The notes below the pieces were generated by a model. It saw only the letters and a list, made by a program, of their open reading frames with translations, had not been told where the DNA came from and searched no databases. Position numbers and translations under genes: made by a program. Positions 28,696 through 38,333 of a stretch of 64,000 bases of DNA are shown in pieces. The DNA is from an uncultured Pelagibacteraceae bacterium (lineage in GTDB: Bacteria; Pseudomonadota; Alphaproteobacteria; Pelagibacterales; Pelagibacteraceae), in NCBI GenBank assembly GCA_902538495.1, contig CACBFJ010000002.1, positions 62,001 to 126,000 of the forward strand, in the 5' to 3' direction. The stretch's first letter is position 1, and every line of letters starts with the position of its first letter.

Positions 28696-29400
28696 ATGCA
28701 ACAGTATCTTCAAAATAAAAAAGGACTGGTACAAAATGTCTTTAACCAGGTTTACAATCAATACGACCTAATGAACGATTTAATGTCACTAGGTGTGCAT
28801 AGAATATGGAAAAAAAACCTTTTAAATATGATGAACCCTTCTACAAACCAAAAGTTAATAGATGTTGCTTGTGGAACAGGAGATATAGCTAAAATTTACT
28901 TAAAAAGTGTAGGTAAAAATTCTGAGGTAACTTGTGTCGATCCAAATAAAGGAATGATAAATATTGCTAAAAAAAAATTGGCTAATTATAAAAATCTAAA
29001 ATGGTATATATCCTCAGCTGAAAGTTTGCCTGTTTCAAGTAATATATTTGATTTTTATACAATTAGTTTTGGATTAAGAAATACAAAAAATATAAAAAAA
29101 TCCTTGAATGAAGCATACAGAGTTTTAAAACCAGGAGGTCGCTTTTTATGTCTTGAATTTTCAAAAATTCAAAACACTAATTTAAATAATCTTTATAAAA
29201 AATATACTAGACTAATACCAGAAATTGGTAAAATTGTTGTTGGAAAAAAAGAGCCTTACCAATATTTGATTAAAAGTATAGAAAATTTTGTTAATCAACA
29301 TGAGCTCATAGAATTAATGCATGAAAGTAAATTTGATAAATGTGATTATACAAATTTATCTGGTGGTATAGTTTCAATTCATAGTGGTTGGAAAATATAA
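28696..29400 (+). CDS. ubiE: Ubiquinone biosynthesis C-methyltransferase
   Basis: YDLMNDLMSLGVHRIWK, DVACGTGDIA, RVLKPGGRFLCLEFS. Confidence 0.95.
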   Translation: MQQYLQNKKGLVQNVFNQVYNQYDLMNDLMSLGVHRIWKKNLLNMMNPSTNQKLIDVACGTGDIAKIYLKSVGKNSEVTCVDPNKGMINIAKKKLANYKNLKWYISSAESLPVSSNIFDFYTISFGLRNTKNIKKSLNEAYRVLKPGGRFLCLEFSKIQNTNLNNLYKKYTRLIPEIGKIVVGKKEPYQYLIKSIENFVNQHELIELMHESKFDKCDYTNLSGGIVSIHSGWKI

Positions 29401-30968
29401 TGATCAAAAAATTAGTAACATTATTTAAACTTGGAAGAAAAATCGCAAAATCAGATATTTTGGATATAACCTCTAAATTTCAAGAACCACCTCTATCAAT
29501 TAAAATTTTATTTAAAATTTTATCTTTCTCTTTTTCCTCAAAAAACAACAGAGAGGTAACCAATAATGAAGGAGAAAGGTTATCTAAAACGTTAGAATCA
29601 ATGGGTACAACTTTTATAAAACTAGGTCAATTCTTAGCAACAAGACCAGATATTATTGGAGAAAGTTTATCAAAGGAACTTGAAAATCTTCAAGATAAAT
29701 TGCCCCCTTTTTCCCAAAATCAAGCCAAAAAAATTATTGAGGCTGATTTGGGAATTAATACCTACAACTCAATTATTGATTTAAGCGAGCCTGTTGCAGC
29801 TGCATCTATAGCTCAAGTTCATAAAGCTAAAATAGACGATAATGGAATGATAAAAGATGTTGCCATAAAAATTTTACGGCCTGATATTAAAAAAATTTTC
29901 AATGATGAAATTGATGCTATTATGTTATTTGCATTCTTAATTGAGTCTTTAATAAAAAAAACAAAAAGATTGAAACTTGTAGAGGTAGTTTTTTTACTCA
30001 AAGAAATTACTAATCTTGAAATGGACCTGAGATTTGAGGCAGCTGCTGCAAATGAATACGCAGAAAACACAAAAAATGATATTGGTTTTAATGTTCCAAA
30101 AATTTACTGGAATTATACTAGTGAAAATGTAATGACACTAGACTGGGTAGAGGGTATCTCAATTAGAGAAACTGAAAAGTTAAAAAAAAGGGAAGTAAAT
30201 ACAAAAAAATTAGCAGAAGATATTATTCAAAATTTTCTCAGACATGCTGTTAGGGACGGTTTTTTTCATGCTGATATGCACCAAGGAAATATTTTGATAG
30301 ACAATGATGGCCATATTGTTCCTATTGATTTTGGAATTATGGGCAGGCTGGATAAAATGAGTAAAAGATTTTTAGCTGAAATACTCTTTGGTTTTATTCA
30401 AAGAGACTACAAAAAAGTTGCTGAAGTCCATTTAATTGCAGGTTTAGTGCCAAAAGATGTACCCATAAATGATCTTGCTCAAGCTTTAAGATCTATAGGT
30501 GAACCAATTTTTGGTCAAGCAGTTAAAGATATATCTGGTGGAAAATTATTAAAACAACTTTTTGATGTTACAGAAAAATTTAATATGCAAACACAACCAC
30601 AATTATTAATGTTACAAAAAACAATGGTAGTAGTTGAAGGAGTAGCAAGAAAATTAAATCCTGAAACAAACATTTGGACTACATCTAAACCTATTCTTGA
30701 AAACTGGTTGAAAGAGACAAAAAACCCTATGACCACAATTAATGAAACAATTAATAGCACGTCAGAAGTAATAAAAAGATTACCAGAATTTCCAGAAATA
30801 ATGGATAAAGCTAATCAGGCTCTTACCTTTTTAGCTAGTGGACAAATTCCTCAAAACTCAAATTCTTATAATGCATTGAGTGACAAAAGATCTGAAATGG
30901 TGGCTTTCAGAAATCAATCTATAATAGGTTTTTTATTGCTTGTAATTCTTGGTCTTCTAGTATTTTAA
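29400..30968 (+). CDS. ubiB: Ubiquinone biosynthesis kinase-like protein
   Basis: GTTFIKLGQFLATRPD, AAASIAQVHKA, HADMHQGNILI, DFGIMGRL; start ATG at 29400 preferred. Confidence 0.93.
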   Translation: MIKKLVTLFKLGRKIAKSDILDITSKFQEPPLSIKILFKILSFSFSSKNNREVTNNEGERLSKTLESMGTTFIKLGQFLATRPDIIGESLSKELENLQDKLPPFSQNQAKKIIEADLGINTYNSIIDLSEPVAAASIAQVHKAKIDDNGMIKDVAIKILRPDIKKIFNDEIDAIMLFAFLIESLIKKTKRLKLVEVVFLLKEITNLEMDLRFEAAAANEYAENTKNDIGFNVPKIYWNYTSENVMTLDWVEGISIRETEKLKKREVNTKKLAEDIIQNFLRHAVRDGFFHADMHQGNILIDNDGHIVPIDFGIMGRLDKMSKRFLAEILFGFIQRDYKKVAEVHLIAGLVPKDVPINDLAQALRSIGEPIFGQAVKDISGGKLLKQLFDVTEKFNMQTQPQLLMLQKTMVVVEGVARKLNPETNIWTTSKPILENWLKETKNPMTTINETINSTSEVIKRLPEFPEIMDKANQALTFLASGQIPQNSNSYNALSDKRSEMVAFRNQSIIGFLLLVILGLLVF

Positions 30969-30976
30969 TTCACAAA

Positions 30977-32182
30977 ATGAAAAATTTAGCTAACAAAAAA
31001 ATTTTATTTGTAATTTGTGGAGGAATTTCTGCATATAAAAGTTTAGAATTAATAAGATTATTTAGGAAAAATAAAGCCGATATAAAAACAATTTTAACAA
31101 AGAGTGCTAAAAAATTTGTAACTCCCTTATCTGTCGCTTCATTATCACAAGGAAAAGTTTACGAAGACTTATTCAATATAGAAAATGAGTTAGAAATGGA
31201 CCATATTGCTTTATCAAGATGGGCTGATGTAATTATTGTTGCTCCTGTAACTGCAAATACTATTTCAAAACTTGCCACTGGAAACGCTGAAGATTTAGCT
31301 TCAACTGTTATCCTAGCATCTAATAAGCAAGTTTACTTGGCTCCTGCAATGAATGTTAGAATGTGGGAGCATCAATCTACTAAAAATAATTTAAAAAATT
31401 TAACAAGTTATGGTTATAAAGTTATAGGTCCTATTACCGGTGATATGGCATGTGGAGAGTATGGTGAGGGCAAAATGTCTGAACCACTCGAAATATTTAA
31501 TGAAATCCAAAATTTTCTTGAAAATAGAAAAGAAAATAAAAAAATGAAAGCTTTGGTTACCGCAGGACCAACAAATGAATATATTGATCCAGTAAGATTT
31601 ATTTCGAATAAATCAAGTGGTAAGCAAGGTTATGAAATTGCAAAATCTCTGCATAAAAGAGGATTCGACACAACTTTAATATCAGGTCCAACTAATCTTG
31701 ACTTAGATCAAGAAATTAAACTTATAAAAGTTGAAACAGCTGACGAAATGTTTAAAGCTACTCAAAAAAATTTACCAGCTGATATTGCAGTATTTTCAGC
31801 TGCAGTTTCAGATTTTAAGATTAAAGTCAAAAGTAAAGATAAAATAAAAAAAAAAGAAAGCCTAAATATCAAATTAGAAAGAAATGTTGATATCTTAAAT
31901 TATATTTCAAATCATAATTCAATGAGACCAAAACTAGTTATTGGTTTTGCAGCTGAAACAAAAAATTTAGACTCGAATGCCATGAAAAAACTTAAAAATA
32001 AAAATTGTGATTGGGTCGTTGCAAATGATGTGTCTAAAGAAAATATTGGTTTTGATAGTGATTATAACGAGGTTACAATTCATTATAATAATCTTAAAAA
32101 GAATAAAGAGACACTTTCATACAAAAAGAAATCTGAAATCTCAGAAGAGATTGTTGATAGAATTGTCACTCACATGAATTAA
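30977..32182 (+). CDS. coaBC: Bifunctional phosphopantothenoylcysteine decarboxylase/phosphopantothenate-cysteine ligase
   Basis: GGISAYKSLELIR, APAMNVRMW, TAGPTNEYIDPVRFISNKSSGKQG. Confidence 0.95.
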   Translation: MKNLANKKILFVICGGISAYKSLELIRLFRKNKADIKTILTKSAKKFVTPLSVASLSQGKVYEDLFNIENELEMDHIALSRWADVIIVAPVTANTISKLATGNAEDLASTVILASNKQVYLAPAMNVRMWEHQSTKNNLKNLTSYGYKVIGPITGDMACGEYGEGKMSEPLEIFNEIQNFLENRKENKKMKALVTAGPTNEYIDPVRFISNKSSGKQGYEIAKSLHKRGFDTTLISGPTNLDLDQEIKLIKVETADEMFKATQKNLPADIAVFSAAVSDFKIKVKSKDKIKKKESLNIKLERNVDILNYISNHNSMRPKLVIGFAAETKNLDSNAMKKLKNKNCDWVVANDVSKENIGFDSDYNEVTIHYNNLKKNKETLSYKKKSEISEEIVDRIVTHMN

Positions 32183-32619
32183 TGGTCAGAGTATTAATTA
32201 AAAAACTTGATCCTAAGGTTACTCTTCCATCTTATAAGACTAAAGGAGCTTCGGGTATGGATCTAATGGCTTTTGTGAAGGAAAAAATTGTAATTAAACC
32301 ACAAACCTCAGCTTTAATTCCAACAGGATTGTCTGTCGCTTTCTCTGAAGAATATGAGATACAAATAAGGCCGCGTTCTGGCTTAGCAGCTAAAAATAAT
32401 ATTAGTGTTTTAAATACTCCTGGAACTATAGATAGTGATTATAGAGGTGAGTTAAAAATTATCATATTTAATCATAGTAATCATGACTTTATTGTTAATA
32501 ATGATGATAGAGTCGCACAAATGGTTTTAACCCCTATTGCAAAGATGGAATTAGAGGAAGCAAATGAACTGCCCAAGACTTTAAGAGGAGAGGGTGGATT
32601 TGGCTCAACAGGTAAATGA
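32182..32619 (+). CDS. dut: dUTPase
   Basis: ASGMDLMA, RPRSGLAAKNNISVLNTPGTIDSDYRGE, GEGGFGSTG. Confidence 0.96.
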   Translation: MVRVLIKKLDPKVTLPSYKTKGASGMDLMAFVKEKIVIKPQTSALIPTGLSVAFSEEYEIQIRPRSGLAAKNNISVLNTPGTIDSDYRGELKIIIFNHSNHDFIVNNDDRVAQMVLTPIAKMELEEANELPKTLRGEGGFGSTGK

Positions 32620-33365
32620 GTCAAAATTTAAATAAAAGCCAGGTTGTAAGATACTCAAGACAAATAATCTTAAAGAATATTGGTGTATTAGGTCAAAAAA
32701 AAATAATTAAATCTAAAGTTCTTATCATTGGAATAGGTGGTTTAGGTTGTTCTGTTGCAGAATTTCTTACTAGAGCAGGTGTAGGTAACCTTGGGATAAT
32801 TGACTTCGATAATGTTGATATAACCAATATTCATCGACAAAGCCTTTATGATATAAAAGATATCAAAAAGTCAAAAGTTATAGCGGCAAAAAAAAAATTA
32901 CGTAAAATTAATTCAAATACAAAAATTAATTGTTACAAAGTTAAACTTAATAAGGGTAATATTAAAAATATAATAAGTAAATATGATTATATCATAGATG
33001 GATCAGATAACTTTAAAACTAAATTCTTAGTAAATGATTATTGTAAAAAATCAAAAAAATTTCTTGTTGTAGGAGCTATAAGTAAATTTGATGGACATAT
33101 CTTTACTTTTAATTTTAAAAGTAAAAACACGCCATGTATAAGATCCTTTTTTCAAGAAAAAGAAATCTCAGATGATATTTTAAATTGTGAGTATGGAGGT
33201 GTTTTAGGAACTGTTGCTGGTATAATTGGTACAATTCAAGCTAATGAGATATTAAAAAAAATTTTAAACATTGGTAAAAATTTAAATGGATATATTCTAA
33301 TACTTGATTTACTAAATCTAAGTTTTAGAAAGGTTAAATTAAAAAAATTTAAAATATCTAAATAA
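32616..33365 (+). CDS. ThiF/MoeB-family E1-like adenylyltransferase
   Basis: YSRQIIL, GIGGLGCSVAEFLTRAGVGNLGIIDFDNVDITNIHRQ. Confidence 0.9.
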   Translation: MSQNLNKSQVVRYSRQIILKNIGVLGQKKIIKSKVLIIGIGGLGCSVAEFLTRAGVGNLGIIDFDNVDITNIHRQSLYDIKDIKKSKVIAAKKKLRKINSNTKINCYKVKLNKGNIKNIISKYDYIIDGSDNFKTKFLVNDYCKKSKKFLVVGAISKFDGHIFTFNFKSKNTPCIRSFFQEKEISDDILNCEYGGVLGTVAGIIGTIQANEILKKILNIGKNLNGYILILDLLNLSFRKVKLKKFKISK

Positions 33366-33811
33366 TGTTACAAAAAATAATATTATTACTTATTTTAACA
33401 TTTTTTTATTTATCCAATTCTTTTGCGAATGAAATTTTTCTATCTTTAAAAAAGAGTAAGGTTAATGTCAGATATGGACCCAGCTTAGAATCCCCTATAA
33501 AATATGTATATAAGAAAATAAATCTCCCAATAAAACAAATTGATAAAAATGAAAATTTTAGAAGGATTATTGATTTAAAAAATAATAGCGGTTGGATACA
33601 TGTTTCGCAATTAAAACAGATAAATTCAATTATACCACTTAAGGATAAAATTTTATTTCAAAAACCATCTAATTTTTCAAAACCCCTGGCAAAAATTAAA
33701 AAAGGTAGAATATTAATTGTTAAAAGATGTAATGAAAATTGGTGTCAAATTAAAACATCTAAATTTAAAGGATGGATTAAAAACACCAATATTTGGGGAA
33801 AAATTAAATAA
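33365..33811 (+). CDS. Secreted SH3-domain protein
   Basis: Signal peptide; KKSKVNVRYGPSLESPIKYVYKK and WCQIKTSKFKGWIKN bacterial SH3 repeats. Confidence 0.8.
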   Translation: MLQKIILLLILTFFYLSNSFANEIFLSLKKSKVNVRYGPSLESPIKYVYKKINLPIKQIDKNENFRRIIDLKNNSGWIHVSQLKQINSIIPLKDKILFQKPSNFSKPLAKIKKGRILIVKRCNENWCQIKTSKFKGWIKNTNIWGKIK

Positions 33812-33825
33812 CTTTTAATATCCAG

Positions 33826-34005
33826 TTATTTTTGTTGCGCGCAAACGTCTCTGATTACTGGTGTATTTGCACAATCACCGCATTTTGTTTTCTGCACAAT
33901 ACAACCATCATCAAGAACTTCAACATCAACTACTTTATCACATTTAGAACAAGTTGAAGAAATTGTAAGCCCGCATTTTTTACAATTATAGTTTTCAATT
34001 TGCAT
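33826..34005 (-). CDS. Small Cys-rich (zinc-ribbon-like) protein, 59 aa
   Basis: Absent from ORF track. MQIENYNCKKCGLTISSTCSKCDKVVDVEVLDDGCIVQKTKCGDCANTPVIRDVCAQQK; three CxxC pairs plus two Cys; Fur boxes upstream. Confidence 0.75.
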   Translation of the reverse strand: MQIENYNCKKCGLTISSTCSKCDKVVDVEVLDDGCIVQKTKCGDCANTPVIRDVCAQQK

Positions 34006-34050
34006 ATAATTAAAATAATATTATGAAAAACGCTTTCAAGAAAAATCTGT

Positions 34051-34069
34051 GATAATAATTATCATTAGC
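34051..34069 (-). promoter_or_regulatory. Fur-box-like site GCTAATGATAATTATTATC
   Basis: 17 of 19 positions match the classical Fur consensus GATAATGATAATCATTATC. Confidence 0.75.
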
Positions 34070-34080
34070 ACATTTTTTTT

Positions 34081-34099
34081 GATAATGATAATTATTATC
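34081..34099 (+). promoter_or_regulatory. Fur-box-like site GATAATGATAATTATTATC
   Basis: 18 of 19 positions match the classical Fur consensus. Confidence 0.82.
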
Positions 34100-34147
34100 A
34101 AGAATTATCTCGAAAAAAAAGAATTATGGTTTGATTAAAAATTTTTT

Positions 34148-34387
34148 TTAATTTTTCGACTTACTGGCCCACCATTTGTCTAAAATAAAATACCAAACGG
34201 AGTTAGCGATTGGTTCAACAATCGCGTCAGTCAATGCAATCATGAAAGAAACGTCGGCAACTAACATTAGAACAGTTATGGCTATTGCAAAGTGTCCGAT
34301 TGTATAGATTATTGTCCTAAGGATAGAACCTTTATTATTTTGGTAGATATTACCTGCTGCTTTAAATATTCCGCTAGTTATTTCCAT
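34148..34387 (-). CDS. DUF2061-like small membrane protein
   Basis: RTIIYTIGHFAIAITVLMLVADVSFMIALTDAIVEPIANSVWYFILDKWW; family recalled, not searched. Confidence 0.7.
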   Translation of the reverse strand: MEITSGIFKAAGNIYQNNKGSILRTIIYTIGHFAIAITVLMLVADVSFMIALTDAIVEPIANSVWYFILDKWWASKSKN

Positions 34388-34985
34388 TTTGTTCCTTAAA
34401 AGGGCTTTCTAGAACGCAAGCTACTAAGTGAATTCTAGCCTGTTCCCCACCATTAAAGAAATTATGATATTTTGTGTTGTTGGTTATCCAAACTTTACCA
34501 TTAGCAGGGAGATGTTTTGCAACATTCTCGATTACCATCGAGCAACCCTTGTTAGTAATAATTGGTACATGCAGCCTACACTCTGGGTCTTTATGCCAGC
34601 TGAGTGTTGACCTTGGCTCTTTTAACAAAAGTCTTACTCTACCCAGTTTAAATCTTTTACTTAACGTGTCATAAACTTCTTTAAAATAAGTATTCTCAAA
34701 TTCAGGGATTAATTGAGTATATTTAGACTCATCTATATCAACATCTCTACAAACTTCTTTTCCAGTTTCATCTGCTATAGTCCAATATTTACCTCGAATA
34801 TTATTTCCTTCAATAGAGCTTTTGTCATTTGGAATTTGGTTTAATGATATTGCACCAAAGTGTGTTACTCCAGGAGAGTTAAATTTTTTAGCTTTTAAAA
34901 TTTTATCTAAATCTTCCCTTAATCTTGTGATATCAAAATTAAGGTCTGGGACCTCATAAAAATCATCGAAGGTTACTGATGGCAT
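34374..34985 (-). CDS. Aspartyl/asparaginyl beta-hydroxylase-like 2OG-Fe(II) oxygenase
   Basis: HxD in TLSWHKDPECRLHVPI and distal His/Arg in YHNFFNGGEQARIHLV. Confidence 0.75.
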   Translation of the reverse strand: MPSVTFDDFYEVPDLNFDITRLREDLDKILKAKKFNSPGVTHFGAISLNQIPNDKSSIEGNNIRGKYWTIADETGKEVCRDVDIDESKYTQLIPEFENTYFKEVYDTLSKRFKLGRVRLLLKEPRSTLSWHKDPECRLHVPIITNKGCSMVIENVAKHLPANGKVWITNNTKYHNFFNGGEQARIHLVACVLESPFKEQNGNN

Positions 34986-35006
34986 AAAATAATCATTTAG
35001 TTTTTG

Positions 35007-37244
35007 TTAATTCAATTTTAAGTCAAATCTGTCCGAATTCATTACTTTAACCCACGCTGCGATAAAATCGTTAATAAATTTATCTCCTGAGTCCTCACAT
35101 GCGTAAACCTCTGCTAATGCTCTTAATTGAGAATTTGACCCAAAAATCAAATCAACTCTTGTCGCTTTCCATTTAATTTTTTGAGTTTTTCTGTCTTTAC
35201 CGACAAAAGTCTGCTCTGATTTATCTTCTTCTTTCCAAGTGGTATTCATATCTAGTAAGTTTATGAAATAATCATTTGTCAGATAACCAGGTCTTTTTGT
35301 AAAAACACCATGTTCTGAATTGTCATAATTAGTATCTAAAACTCTCATTCCACCTATTAGAGCTGTCATTTCAGGCGCTGTTAAACCCATCAACTGAGCC
35401 TTATCTACTAATTTTTCTTCTGCAGAAACATTTGAAGCTCCACCATTCAAGTAATTTCTAAAACCATCTGCTTGTGGTTCTAGAAGGCCAAACGAATTAA
35501 TATCAGTTTGGTCTTGTCTCGCATCTCCTCTTCCTGCTGAAAATGGAACTTTAACTTTATAACCAGCTTTTTTTGCGGCCATTTCGACTCCAACACCACC
35601 TGCTAGTACAATTAAGTCAGCCATTGAAACACTTTTTTTATTACTGTCAAATTTACTTTTGATTTTACTCAAGGCTTTAATCACATTTGATAACTTCTTA
35701 GGATTATTAACTTTCCAATTTTTTTGGGGCTCTAACATTATCCTTGCACCATTAGCACCACCTCTTTTGTCTGATCCTCTAAAAGTTGATGCTGACGCCC
35801 AAGCAGTTGATACTAAATCTGAAACCGATATTTTTGATTTAGAAATTTTATTTTTCAAATCTTTAATATCTTTTGACTTGAGTTTATATTTTGGTTTATC
35901 TATTGGATCTTGCCAAATTAACTGTTCTTTTGGAACTTCACTACCAAGATAACAAACTCTAGGACCCATATCTCTGTGAGTTAATTTAAACCAAGCTCTT
36001 GCAAAAGCATCATGAAACTCTTTTGGATTTTGATGAAAATGTTTTGTAATAGGGCCATAACTTGGATCAACTTTCATTGAGATATCAGTTGTTTGCATCA
36101 TTGGTGGGTGTAGCACACCTTTCTTATGTGCATCAGGAACCATTTTAATTTCTTGACCATTTTTCTTAGGCGTCCATTGGTGAGCACCAGCAGGGCTTTT
36201 TGTAAGCTCCCATTCATGTCCATATAAACAATCTAAATAGCCCATGTCCCATCTAATGGGATTTTGAGTCCAGGCGCCCTCAATACCACTGCTTATTGTA
36301 TCAACACCTTTTCCAGATTTGTAACCACTATTCCATCCAGTAGACTGGTCTTGAAGTTTTGAGGCCTCAGGATCAGGACCCTTAAATGATTCAGATGCTG
36401 CACCATGCGATTTTCCAAACGTATGTCCTCCAGCAACTAATGCAGCTGTCTCATAATCATTCATAGCCATTCTGCCAAATGTCTCTCTAATATCATGTGC
36501 TGCAAGTTTTGGATCTGGATTAGCATCAGGACCTTGGGGGTTAACATAAATTAAACCCATATGTGAAGCACCTAATGGTTGTTCTAAATCTCTTTTTCCA
36601 CTATACCTCTCAACACCTAACATTTCTTTTTCCGAGCCCCAATAGATATCATCTTCTGGCTCCCAAATGTCTGTTCTACCAGCTCCAAAACCAAAAGTTT
36701 TGAAACCCATTGAGTCTAACGCAACATTACCAACAAGTATAAATAAATCAGCCCATGAAATTTTTCTTCCATACTTCTTTTTGATCGGCCATAAAAGCAA
36801 TCTAGCTTTATCCAAATTCACATTATCTGGCCAAGAATTAAGAGGAGCAAATCTTTGATTACCTGTTCCAGCTCCACCTCTACCATCACCAGTTCTGTAA
36901 GTTCCAGCAGCGTGCCAAGCAAGCCTAATAAAGAGTGGTCCATAATGACCATAATCAGCTGGCCACCACTCTTGTGAGTCAGTCATTAATTTTTTTAAAT
37001 CTTTTTTCAGTGCTTTATAATTGAGTTTTTTAAACTCTTTAGCGTAACTAAATTTTTTATCCATAGGGTTAGATAAATTTGAGTGCTGACTAAGAATTTT
37101 AAGATTTAGGCTATTAGGCCAAAAATCTCTCACCGTTTGTCCCCGCCCTGCAGAAAACTTTGCAGGTGTTCCTGTCCCCGTAAAAGGACATTTGCTCATT
37201 TGATTTGCTTTAAAAGATTTATCTTTAAAATTTTCAGTACTCAT
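35007..37244 (-). CDS. katG: Catalase-peroxidase
   Basis: [33 protein letters not shown], two-domain KatG length. Confidence 0.97.
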   Translation of the reverse strand: MSTENFKDKSFKANQMSKCPFTGTGTPAKFSAGRGQTVRDFWPNSLNLKILSQHSNLSNPMDKKFSYAKEFKKLNYKALKKDLKKLMTDSQEWWPADYGHYGPLFIRLAWHAAGTYRTGDGRGGAGTGNQRFAPLNSWPDNVNLDKARLLLWPIKKKYGRKISWADLFILVGNVALDSMGFKTFGFGAGRTDIWEPEDDIYWGSEKEMLGVERYSGKRDLEQPLGASHMGLIYVNPQGPDANPDPKLAAHDIRETFGRMAMNDYETAALVAGGHTFGKSHGAASESFKGPDPEASKLQDQSTGWNSGYKSGKGVDTISSGIEGAWTQNPIRWDMGYLDCLYGHEWELTKSPAGAHQWTPKKNGQEIKMVPDAHKKGVLHPPMMQTTDISMKVDPSYGPITKHFHQNPKEFHDAFARAWFKLTHRDMGPRVCYLGSEVPKEQLIWQDPIDKPKYKLKSKDIKDLKNKISKSKISVSDLVSTAWASASTFRGSDKRGGANGARIMLEPQKNWKVNNPKKLSNVIKALSKIKSKFDSNKKSVSMADLIVLAGGVGVEMAAKKAGYKVKVPFSAGRGDARQDQTDINSFGLLEPQADGFRNYLNGGASNVSAEEKLVDKAQLMGLTAPEMTALIGGMRVLDTNYDNSEHGVFTKRPGYLTNDYFINLLDMNTTWKEEDKSEQTFVGKDRKTQKIKWKATRVDLIFGSNSQLRALAEVYACEDSGDKFINDFIAAWVKVMNSDRFDLKLN

Positions 37245-37279
37245 TATTTTCCTTTAGATTAATTCGTTATAGAGTGTAG

Positions 37280-37296
37280 TTTATAATGATTCTAAA
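37280..37296 (-). promoter_or_regulatory. ICE-like operator TTTAGAATCATTATAAA upstream of katG
   Basis: 13 of 14 defined positions match TTTAGAAnnnTTCTAAA; 35 bp upstream of the katG ATG. Confidence 0.6.
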
Positions 37297-37339
37297 AAGC
37301 TGTCAATTGGTTTAAAATGACGCTAAAGAAAACAAATAA

Positions 37340-37738
37340 TTAGTCTTCTAGCTTAACAAGAACTTCTACAGATTTAATCTTTTTACCGTTTATTTTTTTT
37401 AAGATGTTTATTGGGCCTACATCAGAATTTTCTAAATCGATTAACTTTTCATCTTTTAAATCATAAAAATGATGGTGATCGGTAACATTTGTATCAAAAT
37501 AAGTTTGGTTTGAATTAATCGGGATCTGTTTAAGATATCCTTTTTTTTCAAAAGCATGAACAGTATTATAAATTGTTGCTAATGAAATTTTGTTATTTTT
37601 TTGTCTCTTAATTTTCTGATCTAGCTCATTAATCGTGAAATGAAATGTCTTTTCTGTATCAAATAAAACCTCACATATTTGAAGTCTTTGTTTAGTTGGT
37701 CGTAATCCAGAATTTCTTAATTTATCGATATATTTCAC
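37340..37738 (-). CDS. irr: Fur-superfamily regulator, Irr-like
   Basis: Fur-type winged helix (LRPTKQRLQICEVLF...ISLATIYNTVHAFEKKGYL), FDTNVTDHHHFYD with the Irr-like HHH motif, no C-terminal CxxC. Confidence 0.8.
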   Translation of the reverse strand: MKYIDKLRNSGLRPTKQRLQICEVLFDTEKTFHFTINELDQKIKRQKNNKISLATIYNTVHAFEKKGYLKQIPINSNQTYFDTNVTDHHHFYDLKDEKLIDLENSDVGPINILKKINGKKIKSVEVLVKLED

Positions 37739-37756
37739 TATTTAACCGTATTGTTA

Positions 37757-37773
37757 TTTAAAATTATTCTAAA
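37757..37773 (-). promoter_or_regulatory. ICE-like operator TTTAGAATAATTTTAAA upstream of the Irr-like gene
   Basis: 13 of 14 defined positions match TTTAGAAnnnTTCTAAA; in the divergent irr/fabA spacer. Confidence 0.6.
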
Positions 37774-37832
37774 CTGAGATTAAATTTATATTATATAATG
37801 GTAAAATCAAGTAAATAAGGATACTCAATTCT

Positions 37833-38333
37833 ATGAAAAAAAACTCATACTCCTATGATGAACTTATAAATTGTGGAGAAGGAAAATTATTTGGCCCAGG
37901 TAATGCTAAATTACCACTTCCACCAATGCTGATGTTTGATAGAATTACAGAAATTAATGATGACAAAGGAGCATTTAAAAAAGGTTCTTTAAAAGCTGAA
38001 TTAGATATTAAAAAAAATCTTTGGTTTTTTGATTGTCACTTTAAAGAAGATCCTGTTATGCCTGGCTGTCTTGGTCTTGATGCTATGTGGCAGCTGGTAG
38101 GTTTTTTTTTAGGTTGGATTGGAAATCCAGGAAAAGGAAGGGCTTTGGGTGTAGGTACAGTGAAATTTACAGGAGAAGTTTTGCAAAATATAAAATTAGT
38201 AAAATATGAAATTGATATGAAAAAAATCATGTCTCCTGGAGGTACTACAGTAGGTCTTGCTAATGGTATGGTTTTAGCCGATGATAAAAAAATTTATTCA
38301 GCAGACAATTTAAAAGTAGGATTATTTAAATAA
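37833..38333 (+). CDS. fabA: 3-hydroxydecanoyl-ACP dehydratase/isomerase
   Basis: [27 protein letters not shown]. Confidence 0.95.
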   Translation: MKKNSYSYDELINCGEGKLFGPGNAKLPLPPMLMFDRITEINDDKGAFKKGSLKAELDIKKNLWFFDCHFKEDPVMPGCLGLDAMWQLVGFFLGWIGNPGKGRALGVGTVKFTGEVLQNIKLVKYEIDMKKIMSPGGTTVGLANGMVLADDKKIYSADNLKVGLFK

